Assembly: GCF_900220995.1 (NCBI RefSeq)
Contig: NZ_OBQF01000006.1
Location: 62,126 to 126,125, forward strand
DNA: 64,000 nt
From: Salinicoccus kekensis
GTDB lineage: Bacteria; Bacillota; Bacilli; Staphylococcales; Salinicoccaceae
Reading direction: 5' to 3'
Shown here: positions 1 through 7,951 of the stretch, one piece after another
Layout: every line of letters begins with the position of its first letter
Position numbering within the stretch: position 1 is the stretch's first letter
Position numbers and translations under genes: made by a program
Notes under the pieces: model-generated
Seen by the model: only the letters and a program-made list of their open reading frames with translations
Databases searched by the model: none
Told to the model about the DNA's origin: nothing

Positions 1-108
1 GTCAGCCTGGATAGCTGAGAAATGTACGAATACATCGTCACCCTGCTCCTGTGTGATGAAACCAAAGCCTTTTTCGCCGTTAAACCATTTTACTGTTCCT
101 TCATTCAT
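1..108 (-). CDS. Cold-shock protein, copy 1 (partial, runs off the left edge)
   Basis: The first 36 codons of a CspA-family RNA chaperone are present, including the RNP-1 segment KGFGFI and the start of RNP-2 (DVFVHF); the C-terminal half lies outside the window. Cold-shock proteins bind single-stranded RNA and melt secondary structure at low temperature. The start is ATG at 106-108 behind AGGAGG. Bases 2-224 are identical to 417-639, so coding start, ribosome-binding site and leader are a perfect copy of the complete gene next door; base 1 is a synonymous difference (GAC versus GAT, Asp). It has its own promoter (225-253), and the copy 2 terminator stands between that promoter and copy 2. 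The tandem arrangement indicates recent duplication or continuing gene conversion. Confidence 0.93.
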   Translation of the reverse strand, partial: MNEGTVKWFNGEKGFGFITQEQGDDVFVHFSAIQAD

Positions 109-218
109 AGAAAAAACCTCCTAGTGCTTTTGCACTCAATATTTGTTCGTGTAAATTAATTTCTTTTAAGAGTTTTTCAGATGAATGAAAAAATTAAAAT
201 TTGTTAATTTAAACTACT
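109..218 (-). promoter_or_regulatory. Long structured 5' leader of csp copy 1
   Basis: An AT-rich leader of about 110 nt, identical to the copy 2 leader. A hairpin AGTGC-AAAA-GCACT lies directly against the AGGAGG ribosome-binding site, and AAGAGT near the 5' end can pair with ACTCTT further down. Long foldable leaders are the known place of cold-shock control in csp mRNAs; a temperature switch here is an inference from position only. Confidence 0.5.
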
Positions 219-224
219 CTTAGA

Positions 225-253
225 ATATTACACCATCTTGACTAATATGTCAA
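225..253 (-). promoter_or_regulatory. Promoter of csp copy 1
   Basis: On the minus strand: -35 TTGACA (248-253), a 17-bp spacer and -10 TAATAT (225-230). Transcription would start near 218, giving a leader of about 110 nt, typical of cold-shock mRNAs. The identity with copy 2 stops at the edge of this promoter, so the two genes have different promoter sequences. Confidence 0.75.
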
Positions 254-271
254 GGGGTTTGTTGAAACTAA

Positions 272-298
272 TCAAAAAGGACGGCCACAGGCCGTCCC
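272..298 (-). terminator. Terminator of csp copy 2
   Basis: A perfect 8-bp GC-rich stem (279-286 with 290-297) and a 3-base loop, followed on the minus strand by TTTTT. It lies between the copy 2 stop and the copy 1 promoter, so the two csp genes are separate transcription units. Confidence 0.85.
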
Positions 299-322
299 CT
301 CAAGTTTTATATGATTTGTAGA

Positions 323-523
323 TTAAACAGGTGTAACGTTAGTCGCCTGTGGACCACGCTGACCTTCTTCTACTTCAAATGTCACTTTTTGACCTTCTTC
401 AAGAGTTTTGTAACCATCAGCCTGGATAGCTGAGAAATGTACGAATACATCGTCACCCTGCTCCTGTGTGATGAAACCAAAGCCTTTTTCGCCGTTAAAC
501 CATTTTACTGTTCCTTCATTCAT
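323..523 (-). CDS. Cold-shock protein, copy 2 (complete)
   Basis: A 66-residue CspA-family protein, the normal length for the family. RNP-1 (KGFGFI, about residues 13-18) and RNP-2 (VFVHF, about 26-30) are intact, with the usual aromatic RNA-binding surface. It should act in the cytoplasm as an RNA chaperone or antiterminator. ATG at 521-523 follows AGGAGG. The gene has its own promoter (640-668) and a strong terminator (272-298). It is nearest to staphylococcal CspA/CspC-type proteins; which paralogue cannot be decided from sequence alone, so no symbol is given. Confidence 0.95.
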   Translation of the reverse strand: MNEGTVKWFNGEKGFGFITQEQGDDVFVHFSAIQADGYKTLEEGQKVTFEVEEGQRGPQATNVTPV

Positions 524-639
524 AGAAAAAACCTCCTAGTGCTTTTGCACTCAATATTTGTTCGTGTAAATTAATTTCTTTTAAGAGTTTTTCAGATGAA
601 TGAAAAAATTAAAATTTGTTAATTTAAACTACTCTTAGT

Positions 640-668
640 ATACTACAGCATATTTACCGATAAGTCAA
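640..668 (-). promoter_or_regulatory. Promoter of csp copy 2
   Basis: On the minus strand: -35 TTGACT (663-668), 17-bp spacer, -10 TAGTAT (640-645). Both hexamers differ from those of copy 1 although the transcribed leader is identical, so expression of the two genes may differ. Confidence 0.7.
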
Positions 669-708
669 GGGGTAGTCACGAAATTGTATTATGTATCATA
701 CAAGTATC

Positions 709-1428
709 TCATTCTATTAGTTTTACATCAGCATAAATTAACTTAGATACATTAAATACTTTTAATGTTTCACTTTTATAGCTTCCTAATATCAATTTCA
801 AATAATCTGGAGTCATGCCTTTTTCCCCGACACTCAAGTCAAAGCTATATCCAAATCCATTTTCCTTAGCATGTATGTTAAATGCGATAGCTAGATTAGC
901 CCCAGTCATGTCTTGATAATGTTTTACATAGTGTTCATACTCATTGTTCTCGATTTTTACAGGATTTTCAAAATCATAAATTTTAGGTATTAACGTAATA
1001 TGAAAATCTTGATAACCACTTTCTTTTAATTTTTGTGATTCTATTAACTTTTCAACGCTATTTTCACTAGAATTTATGTATTGAACATTGCGATATAAAA
1101 CAGCATTTAAATTTTCTTTGATATTTTTAATATCTGTATTACTACTAGCTGCGCCTACTTTTAAATCTTCAATACCATTAACATTTTCAGAAATGCTATT
1201 TAAAAGACTCTTAGTGTCAGCATAATTTTGAGAACTTCTATTAGTTTGTTGATATGAATATATTATAGCAACTATCGCTAATAAGATAGAAATTATTGTC
1301 CCAGCAAAGGTTATATAGTTTATTAATATTTCATTTTCACCCAAACTTTTAGTTGCAAAATAAATTGTTAGAATAACCATACCTATTAACCAATAATTGT
1401 AATCTTTAGAAGAAGGGAAATTCTTCAT
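709..1428 (-). CDS. Unknown membrane protein with coiled coil, AT-rich
   Basis: 239 residues, family not recognised. Two membrane segments are near the N-terminus (about 12-29 and 38-58), followed by a polar stretch of coiled-coil character (about 65-130) and a mixed alpha/beta soluble C-terminal domain of about 110 residues, probably cytoplasmic. ATG at 1426-1428 follows AGGAGG. Base composition is strikingly AT-rich compared with the core genes after ssrA, and codons mostly end in A or T. Together with the next gene it forms a two-gene AT-rich block between the csp pair and ssrA, a common integration site for islands, so horizontal acquisition is likely. The layout of short membrane anchor plus soluble domain occurs in many effector and sensor proteins, but no function can be assigned. 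Confidence 0.8.
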   Translation of the reverse strand: MKNFPSSKDYNYWLIGMVILTIYFATKSLGENEILINYITFAGTIISILLAIVAIIYSYQQTNRSSQNYADTKSLLNSISENVNGIEDLKVGAASSNTDIKNIKENLNAVLYRNVQYINSSENSVEKLIESQKLKESGYQDFHITLIPKIYDFENPVKIENNEYEHYVKHYQDMTGANLAIAFNIHAKENGFGYSFDLSVGEKGMTPDYLKLILGSYKSETLKVFNVSKLIYADVKLIE

Positions 1429-1536
1429 TATATCCTCCTTTTCATTAGACCTTTTTATACTATCAGATGCTTTTATTCTTAATAACTTTGATTTGTGAAG
1501 TTGTAACTAGAAATTGACTTCTTCTTTAATAAAAAA

Positions 1537-2217
1537 TTAGTTGTTTCTCTTTAGTTTGGAAACAAGGATTAATGATAATAAAATTGTAAGTAAAAGAATA
1601 ATAGAAAAACTCACGCCAACTATTGTTACTAAACCTAAGTCCATAATTCTTTCAATTTCAATATAAAATTCCTCTCTAAAAGAATATAGTGTGATAATAA
1701 ATATTCCCATATATAAATATACCAACATCACTAATGATATAACTTTTCTATTTTGAAGAATTGAGTTATTCTTAGGCTTCCTTTTTCTTAAAAAGTCGTC
1801 TATTCCATCTTCTGCCTCTTTCATTAGTTCTTCTTCAACTTTATTCCTCTCTTCATTACCTTTAATTTTTGAGATTCTGTCTACAATACTTTGTTTTTCT
1901 TCATTATTAAACGTTACATTATCTATTAACCGCAAAATTATAATAGATCTAAATTGATGTATTGTATGCATCTTGTCTTTTTTAACCTCTAGCGTCTTCG
2001 AAACACCTTCAATAACACTTTCTAAAATAAAATCATTAAACTCTTTATGAGAAAACATATATGTAATAACTTTAGAAATAACCATATCGTTTGCTTTATT
2101 GACATTACTTTTATTTCTATACTTCGTAATAAAATATTCAAGTATATAAAAAAGGCCTGAAACTAATAAGGTACTGATTAATGCAATAACAAAGGGATTT
2201 GACAGTAATTCATTCAT
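1537..2217 (-). CDS. Unknown membrane protein with three predicted membrane segments, AT-rich
   Basis: 226 residues from the ATG at 2215-2217, which follows AGGAGG by 12 bases; the frame is open upstream to 2289 but has no better start. One membrane segment lies near the N-terminus (about 9-29), then a charged helical region of about 130 residues rich in Lys and Glu, then two segments near the C-terminus (about 160-180 and 195-220). No family recognised. AT-rich like its neighbour and transcribed in the same direction, about 110 bp upstream of it. A strong promoter (2376-2404) with a palindrome just downstream of the -10 suggests a dedicated repressor. The two genes may form a small accessory system, for example stress or defence, but this is speculation. 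Confidence 0.75.
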   Translation of the reverse strand: MNELLSNPFVIALISTLLVSGLFYILEYFITKYRNKSNVNKANDMVISKVITYMFSHKEFNDFILESVIEGVSKTLEVKKDKMHTIHQFRSIIILRLIDNVTFNNEEKQSIVDRISKIKGNEERNKVEEELMKEAEDGIDDFLRKRKPKNNSILQNRKVISLVMLVYLYMGIFIITLYSFREEFYIEIERIMDLGLVTIVGVSFSIILLLTILLSLILVSKLKRNN

Positions 2218-2344
2218 ATTCCCAATCAGCCTCCTAAGTATAATAATTCCAATTATACCAAAATAGTCTGCAATATAGACTAAGTTCAATACATATGTAT
2301 AAGTAATTACGAAAAAATGATTTGTTCATTCTAATCTACATTAC

Positions 2345-2362
2345 ATTTCTATATTTAGAAAT
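2345..2362. promoter_or_regulatory. Palindrome in the operator position of the AT-rich gene pair
   Basis: Perfect 7-bp arms ATTTCTA and TAGAAAT around a 4-base centre, just downstream of the expected transcription start of the 2376-2404 promoter. This is where a repressor usually binds. No regulator gene is in the adjacent DNA. A chance palindrome in AT-rich DNA is possible. Confidence 0.35.
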
Positions 2363-2375
2363 AGAATTCACATTT

Positions 2376-2404
2376 ATTATAAAATGGCTGAAAATCATGT
2401 TCAA
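2376..2404 (-). promoter_or_regulatory. Promoter of the AT-rich gene at 1537-2217
   Basis: On the minus strand: -35 TTGAAC (2399-2404), 17-bp spacer, -10 TATAAT (2376-2381). Near-consensus SigA promoter with a leader of about 150 nt. Confidence 0.75.
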
Positions 2405-2447
2405 GTGGTTTTGAGTGGTAGTGGTCATATGGTGGTCGAGGCAAATA

Positions 2448-2480
2448 AAAAAGGCTCAACCACAAGGGTGTGAGCCTATT
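2448..2480 (-). terminator. Terminator of ssrA
   Basis: Stem 2452-2458 with 2471-2477 (AGGCTCA/TGAGCCT), followed on the minus strand by TTTTTT. It lies directly downstream of the tmRNA 3' end. Confidence 0.8.
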
Positions 2481-2483
2481 ATA

Positions 2484-2843
2484 TGGAGACGGCGGGAGTT
2501 GAACCCGCGTCCAGAGACTTTGACACATTTCTTTCTACGTGTGTAGTTCATTTTTCAGTTTCGCATGGATCAAGGTAATGAACAGACCTTCAAATCCATG
2601 CTAGTCTTATTGGTTTCCGCATTGGGTCTTAAGACGGCAGACCCAGTGCGTATCCTGCTAAGGTTGAATCATCGTCATGGGCCGCAGGATTACCCATGGG
2701 ATGATGCAGAGTGCTCTTAGGCAGCTACTGCGAAATTGTTTTGTTTGCCAGTTATTATAAACTGAGTATCGTTTATGACGGAGCCGAAACCTCCGACACG
2801 CTTAAAATGCTCAAACAGCCCCTGTCGAATCCGGAACGTCCCC
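2484..2843 (-). ncRNA. ssrA: Transfer-messenger RNA (tmRNA)
   Basis: About 360 nt. The 5' end GGGGACG pairs with CGTCTCC at the 3' end to form the tRNA-like acceptor stem (one G-U), and the 3' CCA is encoded. The TTCAACTCCCG segment gives the T arm. The tag reading frame reads GKQNNFAVAA then TAA (stop 2717-2719), so with the tRNA-carried alanine the tag is AGKQNNFAVAA, one residue different from the S. aureus tag AGKSNNFAVAA as I know it. The RNA rescues stalled ribosomes together with SmpB, encoded just upstream, and marks the product for proteolysis (ClpP is also in this window). Ends were set from the acceptor-stem pairing. Confidence 0.96.
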
Positions 2844-2878
2844 GGATTAAAAAGCCTCGATATTTTCGAGTGAAGTAT

Positions 2879-2907
2879 ATTATAGCAGGAATGCCCGCAT
2901 ATTTCAA
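2879..2907 (-). promoter_or_regulatory. Promoter of ssrA
   Basis: On the minus strand: -35 TTGAAA (2902-2907), 17-bp spacer, -10 TATAAT (2879-2884), in the smpB-ssrA gap. It allows tmRNA expression independent of smpB. The start would be about 30 nt before the mature 5' end, leaving a leader to be removed by RNase P. Confidence 0.85.
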
Positions 2908-2925
2908 CCCCGTATGCTCACGGCC

Positions 2926-3390
2926 CTACCTCATGCGGTCCTTCATCGCGCGGTCCGCTTCGAGCTTCATCTGCCTGCGTTTCGAATCCTCACGCTTGTC
3001 GTATTTCTTCTTACCTTTCGCCACGCCGAGCAGCACTTTGCAGACGCCGTTCTTGATGTAGAGTTTGAGCGGGACCAAGGCGTTGCCCGTCTCCTGGATA
3101 TGGCCCGCAAGCTTGTCGATCTCCTTTTTATGGAGCAGCAGCTTCCGTGTGCGGAGCGGATCATGGTTGAAGCGGTTCCCTTCTTCATACGGGGCGATAT
3201 GCATGTTGTACACATACATTTCGCCCTTATAAGTCTTGGCATAGGCATCGGTGAGGTTCGCGGATCCACGCCTGATCGACTTGATTTCCGTCCCCTTCAG
3301 CGCGATGCCGGCTTCCACTGTCTCTTCAATTGTATAGTCGTGTCTTGCCTTCCTGTTCTGGGCAAGTGGTTTCGTATGTCCTTTTTTCAT
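2926..3390 (-). CDS. smpB: SsrA-binding protein SmpB
   Basis: 154 residues, normal family length. SmpB is the protein partner of tmRNA: its OB-fold core binds the tRNA-like domain and its basic C-terminal tail enters the ribosomal decoding site of stalled ribosomes. The N-terminal segment with NRKARHDY and the following [13 protein letters not shown] region are characteristic, and the last 30 residues are highly basic (KGKKKYDKR and onward), as required for tail function. It is transcribed after rnr with a gap of about 6 bases and is followed by ssrA under its own promoter. The rnr-smpB-ssrA order is conserved in Firmicutes and couples rescue with decay of the faulty mRNA by RNase R. Confidence 0.97.
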   Translation of the reverse strand: MKKGHTKPLAQNRKARHDYTIEETVEAGIALKGTEIKSIRRGSANLTDAYAKTYKGEMYVYNMHIAPYEEGNRFNHDPLRTRKLLLHKKEIDKLAGHIQETGNALVPLKLYIKNGVCKVLLGVAKGKKKYDKREDSKRRQMKLEADRAMKDRMR

Positions 3391-3396
3391 AATGCA

Positions 3397-5673
3397 CTAC
3401 TTCTTCCTTTGTCCTTTTTTGGCCGGTGCTTTATAGAAAGGCTTCTTCCCGCCCCTTTTATCACCCTTCTTCTTGTTATCGGAAGGTTTATTTTTCGCTC
3501 GGATCTCCACCGGTCTTGAACGTCTTTCTGCTTTCTGTCTCTCCGGCATGCCGATGACCCTGAAGTCGATCAGTCTTTCCGGAATGTTCACATCCATCAC
3601 TTCTATCTCCACCGGGTCCCCGATCCTGAACACTTTTCCGGTGCGCTCCCCGATGAGCGCCATGCTGCGCTCATGGAACTGGTAGTGATCATCCGTCATG
3701 TTCGACATATGGACGAGGCCTTCGATCGTATTCGGCAGCCCGACGAACATTCCGAAGTTCATCACACCTGTGATGACGCCTTCGAACGTCTCACCGATGT
3801 ACTGCTTCATGAACTCCGCCTTCTTCAAATCATCCGTGTCGCGCTCGGCATCCTGGGCGCGGCGCTCTCTTTCTGAAGTATGTTCAGCCGCTTCCGGCAG
3901 CCATGAATTGACTTTGTTGACCGTCTTGTGATCCGTCCTGCCTTCAATCAGGTACTTGCGGATCAGCCTGTGGACGATCAGATCCGGGTAGCGTCGTATC
4001 GGTGAGGTGAAGTGTGTATAGAACTCCGTCGACAGTCCGAAGTGCCCGAGGCTTTCCGGCGAATACTTCGCCTGCTGCATCGAACGCAGCATCAGCGTGC
4101 TGATGACCAGCTCCTCCGGCCGGCCTTCGATCTCCTCTAAAATATCCTGGAGCGCATTCGGGTGGATCTCGCTGCCTTTCCCCTTCACCACTATGCCGAA
4201 GGTTGAAATGAAATCGAAGAACTTCTTGAGCTTCTCCTCTTTCGGGTCTTCGTGAATACGGTAAAGGAACGGCACATCCATCCAGTGGAAATGCTCCGCC
4301 ACCGTTTCATTGGCCAGCAGCATGAATTCCTCTATCAGCTTCTCACCCGTGCCGCGCTCGCGTATGACCACGTCTTCAGGGACGCCGTCCGGGCCGACAA
4401 GGACCTGGGCCTCCTTGAAGTCGAAGTCGATTGCGCCGCGGCGGTCCCTTTTCTTCCGGAGGATCGCCGCAAGGTCGCCGGCGTCTTTGATCATCGGATA
4501 TACGTCACCGTACTCGGAAATCAATGCCTGATCTTCATCTTCCAGCATCTTGTTCACCGCTTCATAAGTCATGCGGCGGTTCGAGTGAATCACACTCGGG
4601 AAGATGTCATGGTTGACCACATTACCGTCATCGTCCACTTCCATGCGGCAGCTCATCGTCAGGCGGTCGACATCCGGATTCAGGGAACAGATGCCGTTCG
4701 ACAATCTGTGCGGGATCATCGGGATGACACGGTCGACAAGGTAGACACTCGTCGCACGGTCGTATGCCTCTTTATCCATCTCCGAATTTTCCTTGATGTA
4801 GTAGCTCACATCCGCGATGCTCACGGTGAGCTCATAATTGCCGTTGTCCAGCCGCTTCACCGCAATCGCGTCATCCAGGTCCTTCGCATCGGCGCCGTCG
4901 ATCGTGATGGTGTTCTCATGTCTCAGGTCCTCGCGGCCCTCCAGCTCGCCCGGCTGGATGCTGTCAGGCACATTTTCCGCCTCGTTGAGCACAGTGTCGG
5001 GGAACTCGATGTCGATGCCGTGATTGTAGATGATTGAGAGTATATCGACGCCCGGGTCGTTCTTGTGCCCGAGGATCTGGATGACATGGCCTTCCGGGTT
5101 GTCGTTTTTCCCTTCCGGGTAATTGGTGATTTCAACAAGCACTTTATGGCCGTCCACCGCACCGAGATGCTGGCCCTTGGGAATGAAAACATCCGTCTTG
5201 AACGTTTTGGAATCCGGCAGGACGAAGCCGAACGACTTGTTGTCCACATACTCGCCGACGACCTTCGTGATGCCCCGCGTCAGGATGCTTGTAACATTCC
5301 CTTCCACCTTCTCGCCGGAAGAGTCGGCCGCAACTTCCACGAGCACAGTATCTCCATCAAGCGCACCGTTGACCGCAGTCGGCGGGATGAAGACATCATC
5401 CACCTCCTCCTCTTCAGGCCGCAGGAAGCCAAACCCCCGCTTATGCATGGAGAGCTTCCCTTTGACGAGGTTCGTCTCGGTCACCTTCATATACTTGTCC
5501 TTTTTGGTGCGTACGACGATGCCTTCTTCCTCAAGAGCAACCATCACTTTGACCACTTCTTTGAAGTCCTCTGAATCATGGGCATCCAGTGCTTGTATAA
5601 AGTGATCGATCGTCACCGGTTTGTACTCTTCTTTGTTTATGATGTCCAAAATCATTTCCCTGTAGTTACTCAT
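3397..5673 (-). CDS. rnr: Ribonuclease R
   Basis: 758 residues, a 3'-5' exoribonuclease of the RNase II/R family that degrades structured RNA without a separate helicase. Domains in order: N-terminal winged-helix-like region (about 1-65), cold-shock domain 1 (about 70-130), cold-shock domain 2 (about 140-210), RNB catalytic domain (about 250-585) with the Mg-binding aspartate cluster in [11 protein letters not shown]1 domain (about 640-715), and a Lys/Arg-rich tail. The start ATG (5671-5673) follows GGAGG by 7 bases. It lies between the esterase gene and smpB, all in one direction, and together with SmpB-tmRNA should remove mRNAs from stalled ribosomes. Confidence 0.97.
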   Translation of the reverse strand: MSNYREMILDIINKEEYKPVTIDHFIQALDAHDSEDFKEVVKVMVALEEEGIVVRTKKDKYMKVTETNLVKGKLSMHKRGFGFLRPEEEEVDDVFIPPTAVNGALDGDTVLVEVAADSSGEKVEGNVTSILTRGITKVVGEYVDNKSFGFVLPDSKTFKTDVFIPKGQHLGAVDGHKVLVEITNYPEGKNDNPEGHVIQILGHKNDPGVDILSIIYNHGIDIEFPDTVLNEAENVPDSIQPGELEGREDLRHENTITIDGADAKDLDDAIAVKRLDNGNYELTVSIADVSYYIKENSEMDKEAYDRATSVYLVDRVIPMIPHRLSNGICSLNPDVDRLTMSCRMEVDDDGNVVNHDIFPSVIHSNRRMTYEAVNKMLEDEDQALISEYGDVYPMIKDAGDLAAILRKKRDRRGAIDFDFKEAQVLVGPDGVPEDVVIRERGTGEKLIEEFMLLANETVAEHFHWMDVPFLYRIHEDPKEEKLKKFFDFISTFGIVVKGKGSEIHPNALQDILEEIEGRPEELVISTLMLRSMQQAKYSPESLGHFGLSTEFYTHFTSPIRRYPDLIVHRLIRKYLIEGRTDHKTVNKVNSWLPEAAEHTSERERRAQDAERDTDDLKKAEFMKQYIGETFEGVITGVMNFGMFVGLPNTIEGLVHMSNMTDDHYQFHERSMALIGERTGKVFRIGDPVEIEVMDVNIPERLIDFRVIGMPERQKAERRSRPVEIRAKNKPSDNKKKGDKRGGKKPFYKAPAKKGQRKK

Positions 5674-5686
5674 GAGAATACCTCCA

Positions 5687-6439
5687 TTATATTATCTCTT
5701 CCATAAATCCATATATATCATCGAACAGTTCTTTTTTATCTTCATCTATTGTGAGCACATGCCCTGAGTTTTCATAGAACTTCAGCCTTTTCTCGGAAGG
5801 GTCGGTCGATATGCCGTCATGGATGACATTCGCCGATTCCGGGTCGATAACCTCATCAAGCGCCCCCTGGGCGGTGAATACCGGATCGAAGACATCTTCA
5901 AGCGATCCCCTGGCCCGGTCGATCATCACGTTTATGTCGGACAGTGTATCATGAGCGTCGCCGAGACTTGCTTCCAACTCGTTATCAATCGTCTGCTGGT
6001 CTTTATTTTCAAAACGCTTTTTGAAGTTTTGGGCATATGTCTTATAACTTAATAATAGCTCATCGTGCGATTTCATAAACATCGGGCTGCATATCGCGGC
6101 TGTGCCGATGGTGTCCCGGTCCTGTGAGAGAAGGAGTGCGAATACGCCGCCGAGGGAGACGCCTGCTGCGAAGATTTTGTCGTATCCTTCGGATTTCAGG
6201 AAGTCGTATGCTTCCAGTGTCTGCCGGTACCATGTGTGCGGTGAAGATTGTAGTATGTTTTCAGGCGGCGCGGCATGGCCTTCATAATTGAAGGAATATG
6301 ATGTGATGCCTTTCTTCTGCAGATGGCGGCCGAGCTGCCGCACGTCCGATGTGTTGCCTGTAAAGCCGTGCAGCAGCAGCACTGCGTATTCGGACCCTTC
6401 ATCAAAATAAAATTCTCCGGGCATTTTCACGTTCATCAT
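5687..6439 (-). CDS. est: Carboxylesterase (alpha/beta hydrolase)
   Basis: 250 residues, close to the Est/YvaK carboxylesterases of staphylococci and bacilli that sit beside rnr and secG. The oxyanion-hole motif HGFTG is at about 24-28, the nucleophile Ser95 in GVSLGG, and the likely acid and base are Asp195 and His227 (SGHV). No signal peptide, so cytoplasmic. These enzymes hydrolyse short-chain acyl esters; the physiological substrate is unknown. It ends 13 bases before rnr and is probably co-transcribed with rnr and smpB. Two consecutive ATG codons (6439 and 6436) can serve as start. Confidence 0.9.
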   Translation of the reverse strand: MMNVKMPGEFYFDEGSEYAVLLLHGFTGNTSDVRQLGRHLQKKGITSYSFNYEGHAAPPENILQSSPHTWYRQTLEAYDFLKSEGYDKIFAAGVSLGGVFALLLSQDRDTIGTAAICSPMFMKSHDELLLSYKTYAQNFKKRFENKDQQTIDNELEASLGDAHDTLSDINVMIDRARGSLEDVFDPVFTAQGALDEVIDPESANVIHDGISTDPSEKRLKFYENSGHVLTIDEDKKELFDDIYGFMEEII

Positions 6440-6494
6440 GGATATCCCACTTTCCGATTGTTACTTCAATTGTACGTTAAAGTGCGGGCAAACA

Positions 6495-6540
6495 AAAGAA
6501 AAAGAAAACCCTGCAGTATGGAGGGTTTTCTTTCGACTTT
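6495..6540 (-). terminator. Terminator downstream of secG
   Basis: A 9-bp stem (6504-6512 with 6522-6530) with a T-rich tract on the minus-strand side. It separates secG from est. Confidence 0.8.
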
Positions 6541-6550
6541 TTTCATTCGA

Positions 6551-6781
6551 TTAGCTGACGTAAGTCAGTAAAAGCATTATTAAGAAAAATAGTATGGATA
6601 GAATCACAGTTGCCCTGTGCAGCACGAGATCCATCCCGCGTGCCTTCTGTTTACCGAATAATTGCTCTGCCCCGCCACTGATTGCACCCGAAAGGCCGGC
6701 GCTTTTTCCTGACTGTAGCAATACCACTGCAATTAATGATATACAAACGATTATCAACAATACGATCAAAGCTGTTTGCAT
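6551..6781 (-). CDS. secG: Protein translocase subunit SecG
   Basis: 76 residues with two hydrophobic segments (about 3-22 and 52-72) and the conserved loop [22 protein letters not shown] between them. SecG is the small accessory subunit of the SecYEG channel and helps SecA-driven secretion; secA lies further right in this window. ATG at 6779-6781 follows GGAGGG by 8 bases. Longer upstream starts would overlap the promoter and are rejected. A single-gene unit with promoter 6816-6844 and a terminator after it. Its place beside est-rnr-smpB is conserved in Bacillales. Confidence 0.95.
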   Translation of the reverse strand: MQTALIVLLIIVCISLIAVVLLQSGKSAGLSGAISGGAEQLFGKQKARGMDLVLHRATVILSILFFLIMLLLTYVS

Positions 6782-6815
6782 GTGGTAGTCCCTCCAATAA
6801 ATATTAACATTAGGA

Positions 6816-6844
6816 ATCATAACAAAATCGGTGTATAAATGCAA
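6816..6844 (-). promoter_or_regulatory. Promoter of secG
   Basis: On the minus strand: -35 TTGCAT (6839-6844), 17-bp spacer, -10 TATGAT (6816-6821). Confidence 0.8.
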
Positions 6845-6972
6845 GTTGCCGGGATTTTTGTAAAATGGCAGATTTCGTGTTTTTGGGGGTGAATTCTGCG
6901 GGTTTTTGGAAATCTGTATGCTGCTTTTAACAGTTTTTCATTTTCTGTGTGCAGATATTGAATTGTTGCGTT

Positions 6973-7000
6973 TTGACAACAATTTGGATGGATTTTAAAT
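6973..7000 (+). promoter_or_regulatory. Possible promoter of the NERD gene
   Basis: TTGACA (6973-6978), 16-bp spacer, TTAAAT (6995-7000). If used, the transcript would begin only about 10 nt before the annotated ATG, so a downstream start codon or another promoter is possible. Confidence 0.4.
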
Positions 7001-7016
7001 TTGAGGGTGGAAGGGG

Positions 7017-7925
7017 ATGGTTATCCTGTTGAGACATAAGCCGATGAAGCTGGAACAGCTTGAGATAATGAAATGCCGGGCAGGCGTCGGGGGCGCGGAA
7101 CTGAACGAACTTGATAATCTGAAGCTCGGGTGGGAGGGTGAAGGCGAGATGGATGCGATGATCGAGTTCGTGATCCGTGGCCGGAACTGCATCCATTTGA
7201 AGGATTACAGATTTTCGGTCAATCAGGCTGCCGGTGACGGGAAGATTGTTCGGAGCTCCAGTGAAGTGCAGATTGATAATGTCCTGATCGCCGGGGACCG
7301 GATCTTCACTTTCGAAGTGAAGAAGTATAATTTTGACTTGATTTACGGTGATGAGGTGTGGACGTATACGAACGGGGAGAAGTTCAAGAATCTGATGCAG
7401 CAGGTGTCGAGGCAGAATGATGCCTTCCGCCATCTTTTGAAAAAGTCGGGTGCCGGAATGGAGGTCTACAGCTGTCTGGTGCTCATCAGCCCGGCCCAGA
7501 CGATCTACAGCCTGCCTTACGGGAAGAACATACTGGTGCACAGCGCAGTCGGCAAATTTCTGGAACGGGTTGTGCGTGATAATCGATACTCCTACGACAG
7601 GCTCGCCGGTTTTTTGGAATCGCGCCGGGTGACGAAGTCGATGTATGATGCGCCGGTGAATGTCGAGGTCGATGAGCTGCGGGGCGGTGTGTTCTGTGAG
7701 AATTGTTATGTGGAGTTGGAGCGTTTGGGGAGAGACTGCTTCTCCTGTCCAAGTTGTAATGAAGATTTTGATTTGCTGAGTGTCATCCAGAGATTAATTC
7801 ACGAGCTCAGGATATTGAACAGTGATTGGCCTATTAATTCTCTTATACTTTCAAAGTACAGCGGTAATCAGATTTCAAGCTCCTATATACGGACACAAAA
7901 GCGCCTTGGAAACTTAAAGTATTAA
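7017..7925 (+). CDS. NERD-domain protein with C-terminal zinc ribbon
   Basis: 302 residues. The N-terminal half matches the nuclease-related domain (NERD): GWEGEGE near 38-44, Asp87 in the QIDNVL strand, and Glu100/Lys102 in FEVKKY, together the (E)-D-(E)xK pattern of restriction-endonuclease-fold nucleases. A zinc-ribbon-like set follows (CxxC at 227-230, CxxCxxC at 241-247), then a short helical tail. No signal peptide or membrane segment. NERD proteins are widespread in Firmicutes and presumed to act on DNA or RNA; the biological role is not established. The gene is alone on the plus strand between secG and eno and its transcript has no ordinary terminator, running into the palindrome array 7952-8293. 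The start is uncertain because the SD-like purines are very close to the ATG. Confidence 0.85.
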   Translation: MVILLRHKPMKLEQLEIMKCRAGVGGAELNELDNLKLGWEGEGEMDAMIEFVIRGRNCIHLKDYRFSVNQAAGDGKIVRSSSEVQIDNVLIAGDRIFTFEVKKYNFDLIYGDEVWTYTNGEKFKNLMQQVSRQNDAFRHLLKKSGAGMEVYSCLVLISPAQTIYSLPYGKNILVHSAVGKFLERVVRDNRYSYDRLAGFLESRRVTKSMYDAPVNVEVDELRGGVFCENCYVELERLGRDCFSCPSCNEDFDLLSVIQRLIHELRILNSDWPINSLILSKYSGNQISSSYIRTQKRLGNLKY

Positions 7926-7951
7926 ATATTTTCTTTAAAGTTAGTTTGAGA

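Noticed and set aside
2290-2483. Integrase remnant or att repeat of an island at the ssrA 3' end
   Set aside because: I looked for a second copy of the tmRNA 3' end and for integrase motifs and saw neither, so an island is only inferred from composition.
2711-3061. Plus-strand reading frame over ssrA and smpB
   Set aside because: It lies antisense to the tmRNA and smpB, both strongly supported.
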